From Actinomycetes bacterium (GTDB lineage: Bacteria > Actinomycetota > Actinomycetes > Actinomycetales > Microbacteriaceae): 12,973 nt of DNA. This document shows, one piece after another, positions 7,222 to 12,973 of this stretch. The DNA lies in assembly GCA_023457615.1 (NCBI GenBank), contig JAEWKY010000212.1:1-12973 (forward strand), read 5' to 3'. Each line of letters begins with the position of its first letter. The first letter of the stretch is position 1. Both the position numbers and the translations under genes were made by a program. The notes under the pieces were generated by a model. It did no database searches and had not been told where the DNA came from. It saw only the letters and a program-made list of their open reading frames with translations.

Positions 7222-8148
7222 ATGACCGCCCCCGCGCAGCCCCGGCGACTCCGACGCCGGACTCCGCTCACCTGGCTGCGCGGGGGCGGTCTGTCGAACC
7301 TGCTCTTCCTCGCGCCGATGATCATCGTCTTCGCGCTCTACTCGTGGGGCCCGATCCTCCAGACGGTGTGGATGGCGTTCCAGAAGACGAACCTCATCAC
7401 GTCGCAGTTCGTCGGCCTCCAGAACTTCGTCAACGTGCTGAGCGACCCCGTGCTGCCGACGGCGGTGCTCAACACCCTCTACTTCGCGGCGCTCGCCCTC
7501 GTGCTCGGCTTCCCCGTGCCGATCCTGCTCGCCGTGCTCATGAGCGAGGTGCGGCGGGCGAAGGGCCTCTACAGCGTGCTGGCCTACCTGCCGGTGGTCG
7601 TGCCGCCCGTCGTCGCGGTGCTGCTGTGGAAGTTCTTCTTCGACGCCTCGCCGAACGGCGTCTTCAACACCATCCTCGGCTGGGTGGGCCTCGGGCCGCT
7701 CCCGTGGCTGCAGAGCGCCGCCTCGGCGATGCCGTCGCTCGTGCTCGAGGCGACCTGGGCCGCGGCCGGCGGCAGCGTCATCATCTACCTGGCCGCGCTG
7801 CTCTCGGTGCCGCCGGAGCTCTACGACGCCGCCGAGGTCGACGGCGCGGGCATCTGGCGCAAGATCTGGCACGTCACGCTCCCGCAGCTGCGCGGCGTCA
7901 TCTTCGTGATGCTCATCCTCCAGGTGCTCGCGACGGCGCAGGTGTTCCTCGAGCCCTTCCTCTTCACGAGCGGCGGCCCGAACAACGCGACCGTCACGGT
8001 GCTGCTGCTCATCTACCGCTACGCGTTCCAGAACAGCCTCGGTGGCGCCTACGGCGAGGCGACGGCACTCAGCCTCCTGCTCGCGATCGCCCTCGCCCTG
8101 CTGTCGTTCGCGTACTTCCGGGCCACCAAGCGCTGGAGCACCTCATGA
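7222..8148 (+). CDS. Sugar ABC transporter permease, MalF-type
   Basis: A 308-residue integral membrane protein with about six transmembrane segments, forming half of the transport channel. The cytoplasmic EAA loop that docks the ATPase is clear at about 201-221, with DAAEVDGAG and the TLP ending. The N-terminus is rich in arginine (RRLRRR), as in many actinobacterial MalF-like proteins. ATG at 7222 is preceded by AAGGA at 7206-7210, a long spacing of 11 bases. It lies 37 bases after the binding-protein gene and overlaps the next permease gene by ATGA. No ATPase gene follows. Confidence 0.92.
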   Translation: MTAPAQPRRLRRRTPLTWLRGGGLSNLLFLAPMIIVFALYSWGPILQTVWMAFQKTNLITSQFVGLQNFVNVLSDPVLPTAVLNTLYFAALALVLGFPVPILLAVLMSEVRRAKGLYSVLAYLPVVVPPVVAVLLWKFFFDASPNGVFNTILGWVGLGPLPWLQSAASAMPSLVLEATWAAAGGSVIIYLAALLSVPPELYDAAEVDGAGIWRKIWHVTLPQLRGVIFVMLILQVLATAQVFLEPFLFTSGGPNNATVTVLLLIYRYAFQNSLGGAYGEATALSLLLAIALALLSFAYFRATKRWSTS

Positions 8149-9107
8149 CCACCGCCACCGCGTCCCCGTCGGGCGCCGCCTCGATCGAGACGCCCGCCCT
8201 CGAGGCGGTCGCGGAGGAGCGCGACTCCGACCAGCCCGACCGCGGCATCCTCTCGGTCTTCGACCGCCGCCGCCCCGGCGTGCGGGTCGCGATGGTGGGC
8301 GTGCACGTCGTGCTGCTCGTCGGCCTCGTCGTCGCGGGACTCGGGCCGATCCTCTGGCTCGCGAAGGCCGCCGTCACGACGACGCAGGACAGCATCCAGC
8401 AGCCCCTCGCGCTCTGGCCGAGCGGGATCGACGGGGCGAACCTGACCCAGGCCTGGCTCGACGTCGAGGTCGGCCAGTACTTCGGCAACACGCTCGTGCT
8501 CGCGTTCGGCGCCTGGATCACGCAGCTCGTCGTCGCGACGACCGCGGGCTACGGACTCTCGGTGCTGCGGCCGAGGTACGCGAAGGTGCTCAACGGCGCC
8601 GTGCTCGCGACGCTCTTCATCCCGACGGTCGTGCTGCTCGTGCCGCTCTACCTCTCGGTCGTGCGCCCCGTGATCGGCGTCTCGCTGCTCAACAACTACT
8701 GGGGGGTCTGGCTGCCCGCGACCGCGAATGCGTTCAGCATCGTGCTCGTGACGCGGTTCTTCGACAACCTGCCGCGCGAGATCTTCGAGGCCGCGCGGGT
8801 CGACGGGGCGGGGGCGTTCCGCGTCTTCTGGTCGATCGTGCTGCCGATGTCGCGGCCGATCCTCGGGGTGGTGTCCGTGTTCGCCCTCATCGCGAGCCTC
8901 AAGGACTATCTGTGGCCCTCGCTCATCCTCACCGACCCCGACATCCAATCGCTCGGCGTGCGGCTGCCGGCCATCCAGTCGTTCGTCGAGATCGACGTGC
9001 TGCTCGCCGCGCTCGCGATCGCGACCACGATCCCGATCGCCCTGTTCCTGGTTTTCCAGCGGGTGTTCCTGCGGTCGGCGGGACTGGGTGGGGCGGTGAA
9101 GGGCTGA
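8145..9107 (+). CDS. Sugar ABC transporter permease, MalG-type
   Basis: A 320-residue membrane protein, the partner of the MalF-type permease. It begins with a hydrophilic tail of about 45 residues, longer than usual, and then has about six transmembrane segments. The EAA loop is at about 214-234 (FEAARVDGAG ... VLP). ATG at 8145 overlaps the preceding TGA as ATGA, and GGAG at 8135-8138 stands 6 bases before it, indicating coupled translation. It is the last gene of the operon and is followed by a strong stem-loop. Confidence 0.92.
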   Translation: MTTATASPSGAASIETPALEAVAEERDSDQPDRGILSVFDRRRPGVRVAMVGVHVVLLVGLVVAGLGPILWLAKAAVTTTQDSIQQPLALWPSGIDGANLTQAWLDVEVGQYFGNTLVLAFGAWITQLVVATTAGYGLSVLRPRYAKVLNGAVLATLFIPTVVLLVPLYLSVVRPVIGVSLLNNYWGVWLPATANAFSIVLVTRFFDNLPREIFEAARVDGAGAFRVFWSIVLPMSRPILGVVSVFALIASLKDYLWPSLILTDPDIQSLGVRLPAIQSFVEIDVLLAALAIATTIPIALFLVFQRVFLRSAGLGGAVKG

Positions 9108-9115
9108 TCCGCGTC

Positions 9116-9163
9116 CGTTTGTTGCACGCGCGCGCGAACTCCGGGCATCGCGTGCAACAAACG
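9116..9163. terminator. Long perfect stem-loop between convergent genes (candidate bidirectional terminator)
   Basis: Arms 9116-9130 (CGTTTGTTGCACGCG) and 9149-9163 (CGCGTGCAACAAACG) are perfect 15-base inverted repeats around an 18-base loop. It fills the gap between the end of the permease operon (9107) and the end of the convergent phosphatase gene (9174). There is no T-run after either arm, so classic intrinsic termination is not certain. It could instead be a dispersed palindromic repeat or a protein-binding site. Confidence 0.65.
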
Positions 9164-9173
9164 ACGGCGGAAG

Positions 9174-9794
9174 TCATCCCGCGTGCGACCGATCCTCGCC
9201 CTCTCGCGAGGGCTGCGCCGCGGCGTGCTCCTCGGGGATCTCCTCGAGCGGGATGCCGTTGACGGTCGCGACCTCCCAGCCGGCGCCCGAGGCGCGCACC
9301 ATCGAGACCGAGCCGTTGTCGATGCCGGGCACGGGTCGCCCCGCGAGGCGGGCGAGGGTGTAGCGGATGATCGTGCCGTGGCACACGACGAGCACGGCGC
9401 CGTCGGGGAAGTCCGCGGCGATCGCGGCGAGGGCCGCCGTCCCGCGCGTCGCGACCTCGTCGAGGGTCTCGGCACCGGGGTAGTCGCGCGTCGGCCAGCG
9501 CTCGATCGCCCCGGCCGACGACGTCCCCTCGAGCGGCCCGTAGTCGCGCTCGACGAGCCCCGGGTAGGCGGCGCCGAGCGGGATGCCGAGACCGTCGGCG
9601 ATGATGCCGGCCGTCTCGCGGGCGCGACGCAGCGGCGAGCTCACCACGGCATCCCACGGCCTCGAGCGCAGCGTCATGAGGGCGTCCCGCGCCTGCTCGC
9701 GACCCGTGTCGTTGAGCGGGATGTCGCTCGAGCCCTGCAGCAGACCCTCGCGGTTCCAGTCGGTCTGTCCGTGCCGGATGAACGCGACGATCAT
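9174..9794 (-). CDS. Histidine phosphatase family protein (phosphoglycerate mutase-like)
   Basis: A 206-residue member of the histidine phosphatase superfamily. The signature RHGQT carries the phospho-accepting His8, with Arg7 beside it. SSPLRRARETA (52-62) holds the second phosphate-binding Arg, ERDYGPLEG includes catalytic Glu82, and VCHGT holds the second catalytic His139. This set of residues indicates an active phosphatase or cofactor-dependent mutase. Substrate is not predictable; these small proteins are usually phosphatases rather than glycolytic mutases. The ATG at 9794 is only 14 bases from the ftsY ATG on the other strand. No ribosome binding site is seen, so it may be leaderless. 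The tail after about residue 185 is polar and variable. Confidence 0.9.
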   Translation of the reverse strand: MIVAFIRHGQTDWNREGLLQGSSDIPLNDTGREQARDALMTLRSRPWDAVVSSPLRRARETAGIIADGLGIPLGAAYPGLVERDYGPLEGTSSAGAIERWPTRDYPGAETLDEVATRGTAALAAIAADFPDGAVLVVCHGTIIRYTLARLAGRPVPGIDNGSVSMVRASGAGWEVATVNGIPLEEIPEEHAAAQPSREGEDRSHAG

Positions 9795-9808
9795 GCGACC
9801 ATGGTGGC
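9795..9808. promoter_or_regulatory. 14-base divergent gap between phosphatase and ftsY with central palindrome
   Basis: The palindrome ACCATGGT at 9798-9805 is centred exactly midway between the two ATG codons. On each strand a hexamer ending ACCAT (plus-strand GACCAT 9797-9802, minus-strand CACCAT 9806-9801) stands 6 bases before the ATG, where the -10 box of a leaderless gene would lie. The first base is not T on either strand, so the boxes are weak matches to TANNNT. Any -35 elements must lie inside the opposite gene. Confidence 0.35.
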
Positions 9809-10675
9809 ATGGCGACGTGGTCCCTCGGCTCGGCCCTGCGGGGGATGTTCTCGCGGGCGACGATCGACGACACGACGTGGGACGACCTCGAGGACGCCCT
9901 CATCTCGGCCGACTTCGGGCCCGACCTGACCGACGCGATCGTCGAGGAGCTGCGCGGCAAGGTGGCCCGCTTCCGCACGACCGATCCCGCCGACCTGCAG
10001 CGGATGCTGCGCGAGACGATCGAGGAGCGGCTCGCCCGCCTCGACTCGACCCTCACCCTCAGCAACCGCCCCGCGGTCGTGCTCGTCGTCGGCGTCAACG
10101 GCGTCGGCAAGACGACCACGATCGGGAAGTTCGCGAAGTTCCTCACCAACTACGGCCGGACGGTCGTCGTGGGGGCGGCCGACACGTTCCGCGCCGCGGC
10201 GGTCGAGCAGCTCGCGACGTGGGCGGAGCGCGGAGGCGCCCAGATCGTGCGGCCGCAAGCGCAGGGTCAGGACCCGGCCTCCGTCGCCTTCCAGACCGTG
10301 GAGCGCGCGCAGCGCGAGGGCATCGAGATCGTGCTCATCGACACGGCCGGCCGACTGCAGACCAAGTCGGGGCTCATGGACGAGCTCGGCAAGGTGAAGC
10401 GCGTCGTCGAGAAGCTCGAGCCGATCGCCGAGGTGCTGCTCGTGCTCGATGCGACGACGGGCCAGAACGGGCTCGCGCAGGCGGAGGCGTTCATCGAGCA
10501 CGCCGGGGTGACCGGGCTCGTGCTCACGAAGCTCGACGGGTCGGCGAAGGGCGGCTTCGTGCTCGCCGTGCAGGAGAGGACCGGCATCCCGATCAAGCTC
10601 GTCGGCCAGGGCGAGGGGATCGGCGACCTCACGGGCTTCACGCCCCACGTGTTCGCGCAGCAGCTCGTCGGCTGA
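9809..10675 (+). CDS. ftsY: Signal recognition particle receptor FtsY
   Basis: A 288-residue SRP-family GTPase that receives ribosome/SRP complexes at the membrane for co-translational insertion. The N domain (about 1-85) leads into the G domain: P-loop GVNGVGKTTTIGK (95-107), DTFRAAA (125-131), DTAGR (178-182), TKLDGSAKGG (240-249) and GQGEGIGDL (266-274). The long acidic A domain of other FtsY proteins is absent, leaving the NG core. This is common, as far as I recall, in related actinobacteria. ATG at 9809 is the only in-frame start near the family N-terminus, and there is no ribosome binding site, so leaderless expression is likely. Confidence 0.96.
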   Translation: MATWSLGSALRGMFSRATIDDTTWDDLEDALISADFGPDLTDAIVEELRGKVARFRTTDPADLQRMLRETIEERLARLDSTLTLSNRPAVVLVVGVNGVGKTTTIGKFAKFLTNYGRTVVVGAADTFRAAAVEQLATWAERGGAQIVRPQAQGQDPASVAFQTVERAQREGIEIVLIDTAGRLQTKSGLMDELGKVKRVVEKLEPIAEVLLVLDATTGQNGLAQAEAFIEHAGVTGLVLTKLDGSAKGGFVLAVQERTGIPIKLVGQGEGIGDLTGFTPHVFAQQLVG

Positions 10676-10680
10676 CGCCT

Positions 10681-10726
10681 GGCGGCGCGCCCGGGTTCGT
10701 CGCCCGAGCACTCCCGCCGCGCCGCC
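10681..10726 (+). terminator. Candidate GC-rich terminator after ftsY
   Basis: GGCGGCGCG (10681-10689) and CGCGCCGCC (10718-10726) form a perfect 9-bp GC stem five bases after the ftsY stop. Within the 28-base loop a smaller stem CGGG/CCCG (10692-10695 with 10703-10706) is possible. No T-run follows, as is common in high-GC actinobacteria. Confidence 0.45.
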
Positions 10727-10735
10727 CGGGGGCCC

Positions 10736-10741
10736 TAGGGT
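10736..10741 (+). promoter_or_regulatory. Leaderless -10 element (TAGGGT) for the small membrane protein gene
   Basis: TAGGGT is followed by 6 bases and the ATG at 10748, the spacing expected when transcription starts at the A of the start codon. It overlaps the palindrome CCCTAGGG (10733-10740). No clear -35 hexamer is seen. It also argues against the alternative GTG start at 10742, which would fall upstream of the transcript start. Confidence 0.55.
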
Positions 10742-10747
10742 GTGGCC

Positions 10748-11068
10748 ATGAGCGACAGCGATGTCTACGTGAGTCCGACCCGCGTACCCGCCACGATCGC
10801 CCTCGTGCTGGCGGTCGTCGGCGCCGCGGCGATGGCGTGGAGCTTCCCCGCGGGCATCTCCGCCGCCCTCGACGGCAGCGGGGGAGGAGCGACGCCGTAC
10901 ATCGTCGTCTTCCTCGTCGCCGCGGTGCTCGTGCTCGCCGGCCTCGTGCTCGCGATCGTCTGCCTCGTGCGCGGCCTCGCGCGCGGCCTCGCGGGCCTCG
11001 CGCTCGTCGTCGCCCTCGCGCCCGTGGTGGTGCTCGTCGTCATCCGGATCGCGGCGAGCGCGACGTGA
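10748..11068 (+). CDS. Small membrane protein of unknown function
   Basis: A 106-residue protein whose family I do not recognise. A short polar N-terminus (SDSDVYVSPTRVP) precedes about three hydrophobic segments: roughly 15-38, 50-75 and 80-103, separated by a glycine/serine-rich loop (DGSGGGATP) and a short basic turn (RGLARG). It is predicted to lie in the cytoplasmic membrane. The ATG at 10748 fits the leaderless -10 element upstream. A GTG two codons earlier in frame is rejected. The gene overlaps the next one as GTGA, so the two are probably co-translated and may act together. Confidence 0.75.
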   Translation: MSDSDVYVSPTRVPATIALVLAVVGAAAMAWSFPAGISAALDGSGGGATPYIVVFLVAAVLVLAGLVLAIVCLVRGLARGLAGLALVVALAPVVVLVVIRIAASAT

Positions 11069-11625
11069 GCCCGGTCCCCGTGCGCGCGCCGGGTCTGCTC
11101 GACGTCGCGGCGGCGGTCTCCGTGACGCTGTCGTCGGTCGCGATCGTGGGGCTGCCGCCCACCACCATCGACTTCGGCCTGTCGACCGCGGCGACCGGGA
11201 TCGCGGTCACGATCGCGCTCCTCGGCACGGTCGGCCTCGTCGCCTGCTGGATCGCCGGATCGCTGCACTCGACGCGCGCGATCCCGGGAGTGCTGCTGTT
11301 CGCGGCGGGGATCGCGCTCTGGGTCGTCATGGTGCTCGTCGCCGATCCCGCCCTCGGCTGGCGCCTGGGCGCCGCGACCGTCGGGCTCGCGTCGGAGGTG
11401 CTCGTCACGGCCGGCTGGTTCGTCTTGCGCGGCTATCCGCCGAAGGTCTTCCCGGCGCTGCTGCTGCTCGCCGTCGGCGCCGTCGTGGTCGTCGTCGCGA
11501 CCACCCTCCCGGTGCTCGTCGCGGGGCTCGTCGGCGCCCCGGCGGCCACCTTCGCGATCGTGCTGCTCGTGCTCTGGGCCGGGCGGCCGCGGCGTCAGCC
11601 CTCGGCGACCTCCGCCGCCTTGTAG
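11065..11625 (+). CDS. Multi-pass membrane protein of unknown function
   Basis: A 186-residue hydrophobic protein with about five or six predicted transmembrane segments and a short basic tail (GRPRRQPS). I do not recognise a family. The GTG start at 11065 overlaps the upstream stop as GTGA, indicating translational coupling. The frame is open far upstream, but that region is the ftsY and small-membrane-protein genes in another frame. Its 3' end overlaps the convergent carbonic-anhydrase-like gene by 31 bases. Confidence 0.75.
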   Translation: MSPVPVRAPGLLDVAAAVSVTLSSVAIVGLPPTTIDFGLSTAATGIAVTIALLGTVGLVACWIAGSLHSTRAIPGVLLFAAGIALWVVMVLVADPALGWRLGAATVGLASEVLVTAGWFVLRGYPPKVFPALLLLAVGAVVVVVATTLPVLVAGLVGAPAATFAIVLLVLWAGRPRRQPSATSAAL

Positions 11626-12122
11626 AGCTTCGCGCGCGGCACGTAGCGCGCCGAGTTGCCGAGCAGCCCGGCGACCTCGTCGTCGGTGAGCTCGCGCCGC
11701 ACCTTCGCGGGCACTCCGGCGACGAGGGAGCGCGGGGGCACGACGGTGCCCTCGAGCACGAGCGCCCCGGCGGCGACGAGGGTGTTCGCCCCGATGACGG
11801 CGCCGTTGAGCACGGTCGCGTTCATGCCGATGAGGCAGCCGTCCTCGACGACGCAGCCGTGCACGATCGCGCCGTGGCCGATGCTCACGTCCTCGCCGAC
11901 GATCGTCGGGTTGCCGGCCTCGGTGTGGATGACGGCGTTGTCCTGCAGGTTGCTGCGGGCGCCGAGCACGATCTCGTCGATGTCGCCGCGCAGCACGGCG
12001 CCGAACCAGACGTTGGCGTCGGCGGCGACGCGCACCTTGCCGACGAGCGTCGCGTTCGGGGCGACCCAGGCGTCGTCGTCGATGTGCGGGGTGTGTCCGT
12101 CGAACGGCACGAGAAGCGGCAT
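11595..12122 (-). CDS. Gamma-carbonic anhydrase-like hexapeptide-repeat protein
   Basis: A 175-residue left-handed beta-helix protein of the gamma-class carbonic anhydrase/YrdA type. The three zinc-binding histidines are in place: His66 (NAVIH), His83 and His88 (IGHGAIVHG). The conserved RGD (45-47) and Gln60 near the active site are also present. Hexapeptide repeats run from about 20 to 137, and a C-terminal helix with ELTDDEVAGLL follows. Many such proteins show little or no carbonic anhydrase activity, so bicarbonate chemistry is possible but unproven. ATG at 12122 fits a leaderless promoter (TAGGCT, N6, ATG). The 3' end overlaps the convergent membrane protein gene. Confidence 0.92.
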   Translation of the reverse strand: MPLLVPFDGHTPHIDDDAWVAPNATLVGKVRVAADANVWFGAVLRGDIDEIVLGARSNLQDNAVIHTEAGNPTIVGEDVSIGHGAIVHGCVVEDGCLIGMNATVLNGAVIGANTLVAAGALVLEGTVVPPRSLVAGVPAKVRRELTDDEVAGLLGNSARYVPRAKLYKAAEVAEG

Positions 12123-12144
12123 GGGCTCAGCCTAGGATCGCGCC
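12123..12144. promoter_or_regulatory. Symmetric divergent leaderless promoter pair
   Basis: Only 22 bases separate two divergent ATG codons. On the plus strand TAGGAT (12133-12138) is followed by 6 bases and ATG at 12145. On the minus strand TAGGCT (12134-12129) is followed by 6 bases and ATG at 12122. The two -10 boxes share the palindrome CCTAGG (12131-12136), whose centre is exactly midway between the starts. For the minus strand a TTCACG -35-like hexamer lies at 12158-12153 inside the cupin gene. No ribosome binding site is present for either gene. Confidence 0.7.
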
Positions 12145-12513
12145 ATGGATGCCGTGAACCTCGCCGCCGAGCTCGACCGCGTCACCGAGCATTGGTCTCC
12201 CCGCGTCGTCGGACGCGTGAACGACCAGTACGTGAAGGTCGCGAAGCTGCTCGGCGAGTTCGTCTGGCACGCGCACGAGCTCGAGGACGAGCTCTTCCAG
12301 GTCGTCTACGGCCGACTCCGCATCCAGCTCGAGGGCGACCGCGAGGTGGTGCTCGGACAGGGCGACGTCTATGTCGTCCCGCGCGGCGTGCGGCACAACC
12401 CGATCGCCGAGGAGGAGGTCGGCATCGTGCTCATCGAGACCGTCACGACCGCCCACACGGGCGACGTCGTCACCGAGCGCTCCGTGCCGATCGAGCGCCA
12501 GCTCGGCGGCTAG
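12145..12513 (+). CDS. Small single-domain cupin protein
   Basis: A 122-residue cupin. Motif 1 is WHAHELEDE...G, with metal ligands His42, His44 and Glu49. Motif 2 is GDVYVVPRGVRHNP (73-86), with His84. All four usual metal ligands are present, so a metal-binding beta-barrel is expected. Reaction and substrate are unknown; similar proteins range from isomerases to dioxygenases and binding proteins. Leaderless by its promoter. Its stop codon directly abuts the stop of the convergent AMP-binding gene. Confidence 0.88.
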   Translation: MDAVNLAAELDRVTEHWSPRVVGRVNDQYVKVAKLLGEFVWHAHELEDELFQVVYGRLRIQLEGDREVVLGQGDVYVVPRGVRHNPIAEEEVGIVLIETVTTAHTGDVVTERSVPIERQLGG

Positions 12514-12973
12514 CTAGCCGAGCGCCCCGAACTCGAGGCGTCGCGGATGCTCGGGGCGCCCGAGCCGCGCGGCGATCGTCGCGCGCAGGGCGTCCTCGAT
12601 CGCGGGGTCGGCATCGACGCGCGCGTGCAGCACGACGCCGAGCAGGTCGTCGGGCACGACCTCGACCGCGCAGGACCGCACCCCGGGGTGGGCGGCGAGC
12701 AGGTCGCGCAGGCGTGACGGGTCGACGAGTTCGCCGCCCGTGTCGACGAGCGCCCCGGTGCGCCCGGCCGGACGCACCTCTCCCTCGTCGAGCGCGACGA
12801 GGTCGCCCGTGGCGATCCAGCGGTCGCCGCCGAGCGGGGAGCGCACCTCGTGCTCGCCGTCCCGCACGCGCAGCCGCACGCCCGCGAGCGGACGGCCGTC
12901 GATCGCGACGGTGCCGGTCGCGGTCGCGCCGAACCCGTCGTGCACGCGGGCACCCGTCGCCTCGAGTCGGGCG
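12514..12973 (-). CDS. AMP-binding enzyme (acyl-CoA synthetase, MenE-like), C-terminal part
   Basis: The visible 152 residues are the C-terminal part of an adenylate-forming enzyme; the N-terminus lies beyond the right edge. FGATATGTVAIDGRPLAG resembles the motif after the adenine-binding segment, as in MenE (o-succinylbenzoate-CoA ligase). WIATGDL is the ribose-binding TGD motif, and GRTGALVDTGGELVDP is the hinge/A8 motif. AVEVVPDDLLGVVLHA follows as in the mobile C-terminal domain. The protein ends at HPRRLEFGALG without the usual LPxxxxGKxxR segment that carries the catalytic lysine. No such segment is found in the other minus-strand frames just past the stop. It could therefore be a specialised or impaired ligase. 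The MenE assignment is tentative. Confidence 0.75.
   Translation of the reverse strand, partial: ARLEATGARVHDGFGATATGTVAIDGRPLAGVRLRVRDGEHEVRSPLGGDRWIATGDLVALDEGEVRPAGRTGALVDTGGELVDPSRLRDLLAAHPGVRSCAVEVVPDDLLGVVLHARVDADPAIEDALRATIAARLGRPEHPRRLEFGALG

Noticed and set aside
5841..7325. Long minus-strand open frame antisense to the binding protein
   Set aside because: Same codon-mirror composition, no family features, covers a clear lipoprotein gene.
10742..10747. GTG start two codons before the small membrane protein ATG
   Set aside because: It lies upstream of the predicted transcription start (TAGGGT at 10736-10741, N6, ATG at 10748).
9583..11064. Long plus-strand frame leading into the 11065 membrane gene, suggesting a fusion
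   Set aside because: It is the ftsY and small-membrane-protein region in the wrong frame; the GTG at 11065 with GTGA overlap is the real start.
12510..12953. Second minus-strand open frame over the AMP-binding region
   Set aside because: Arg/Ser/Thr/Pro-rich shadow frame without motifs, while the overlapping frame shows clear adenylate-forming enzyme motifs.

Overview
The window is high-GC DNA from an actinobacterium. A Microbacteriaceae-type organism is my best guess, from the short FtsY that carries only the NG domain, the many leaderless TANNNT-N6-ATG starts, a sugar ABC operon without its own ATPase, and an LLM oxidoreductase resembling the non-F420 branch. Genes are tightly packed, and no stretch of 300 bases lacks a gene. 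I see no rRNA, tRNA, CRISPR array, insertion sequence or prophage gene.

Left part (1-4095): the first bases hold the start of a leftward membrane-protein gene. Then comes a leftward two-gene unit: an LLM-class flavin oxidoreductase (2827-1856), translationally coupled by a GTGA overlap to a trehalose-synthase-like GH13 enzyme (1859-201). Divergent from it is a LacI-family regulator (2964-3974). Its promoter is leaderless and contains phased CTTGC repeats. The same hexamer (TCTTGC/GCAAGA) recurs in the 121-base gap in front of the next operon.

Centre (4096-9107): a rightward operon encodes an intracellular GH13 alpha-glucosidase, a lipoprotein sugar-binding protein and two MalF/MalG-type permeases. 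Together these look like an alpha-glucoside uptake and hydrolysis system repressed by the adjacent LacI protein: the lipoprotein binds sugar outside, the permeases import it, and the glucosidase releases glucose in the cytoplasm. No ATPase gene is present, so a shared MsiK-like ATPase encoded elsewhere is expected. A 15-bp perfect stem-loop separates this operon from the convergent next gene.

Right part (9174-12973): housekeeping and unknown genes. A histidine phosphatase (leftward) and ftsY (rightward) start only 14 bases apart. Two small membrane-protein genes of unknown function follow, coupled by GTGA. A gamma-carbonic-anhydrase-like protein (leftward) and a small cupin (rightward) diverge from an almost perfectly symmetric pair of leaderless promoters sharing a CCTAGG core. 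The window ends inside a leftward AMP-binding (MenE-like) enzyme whose C-terminus lacks the usual catalytic-lysine segment.

The most interesting points are the CTTGC operator arrangement tying lacI to the alpha-glucoside operon, the coupled LLM oxidoreductase/GH13 pair beside it, the mirror-symmetric divergent leaderless promoter at 12123-12144, and the A10-less AMP-binding enzyme. No wholly new system can be claimed from the sequence alone.
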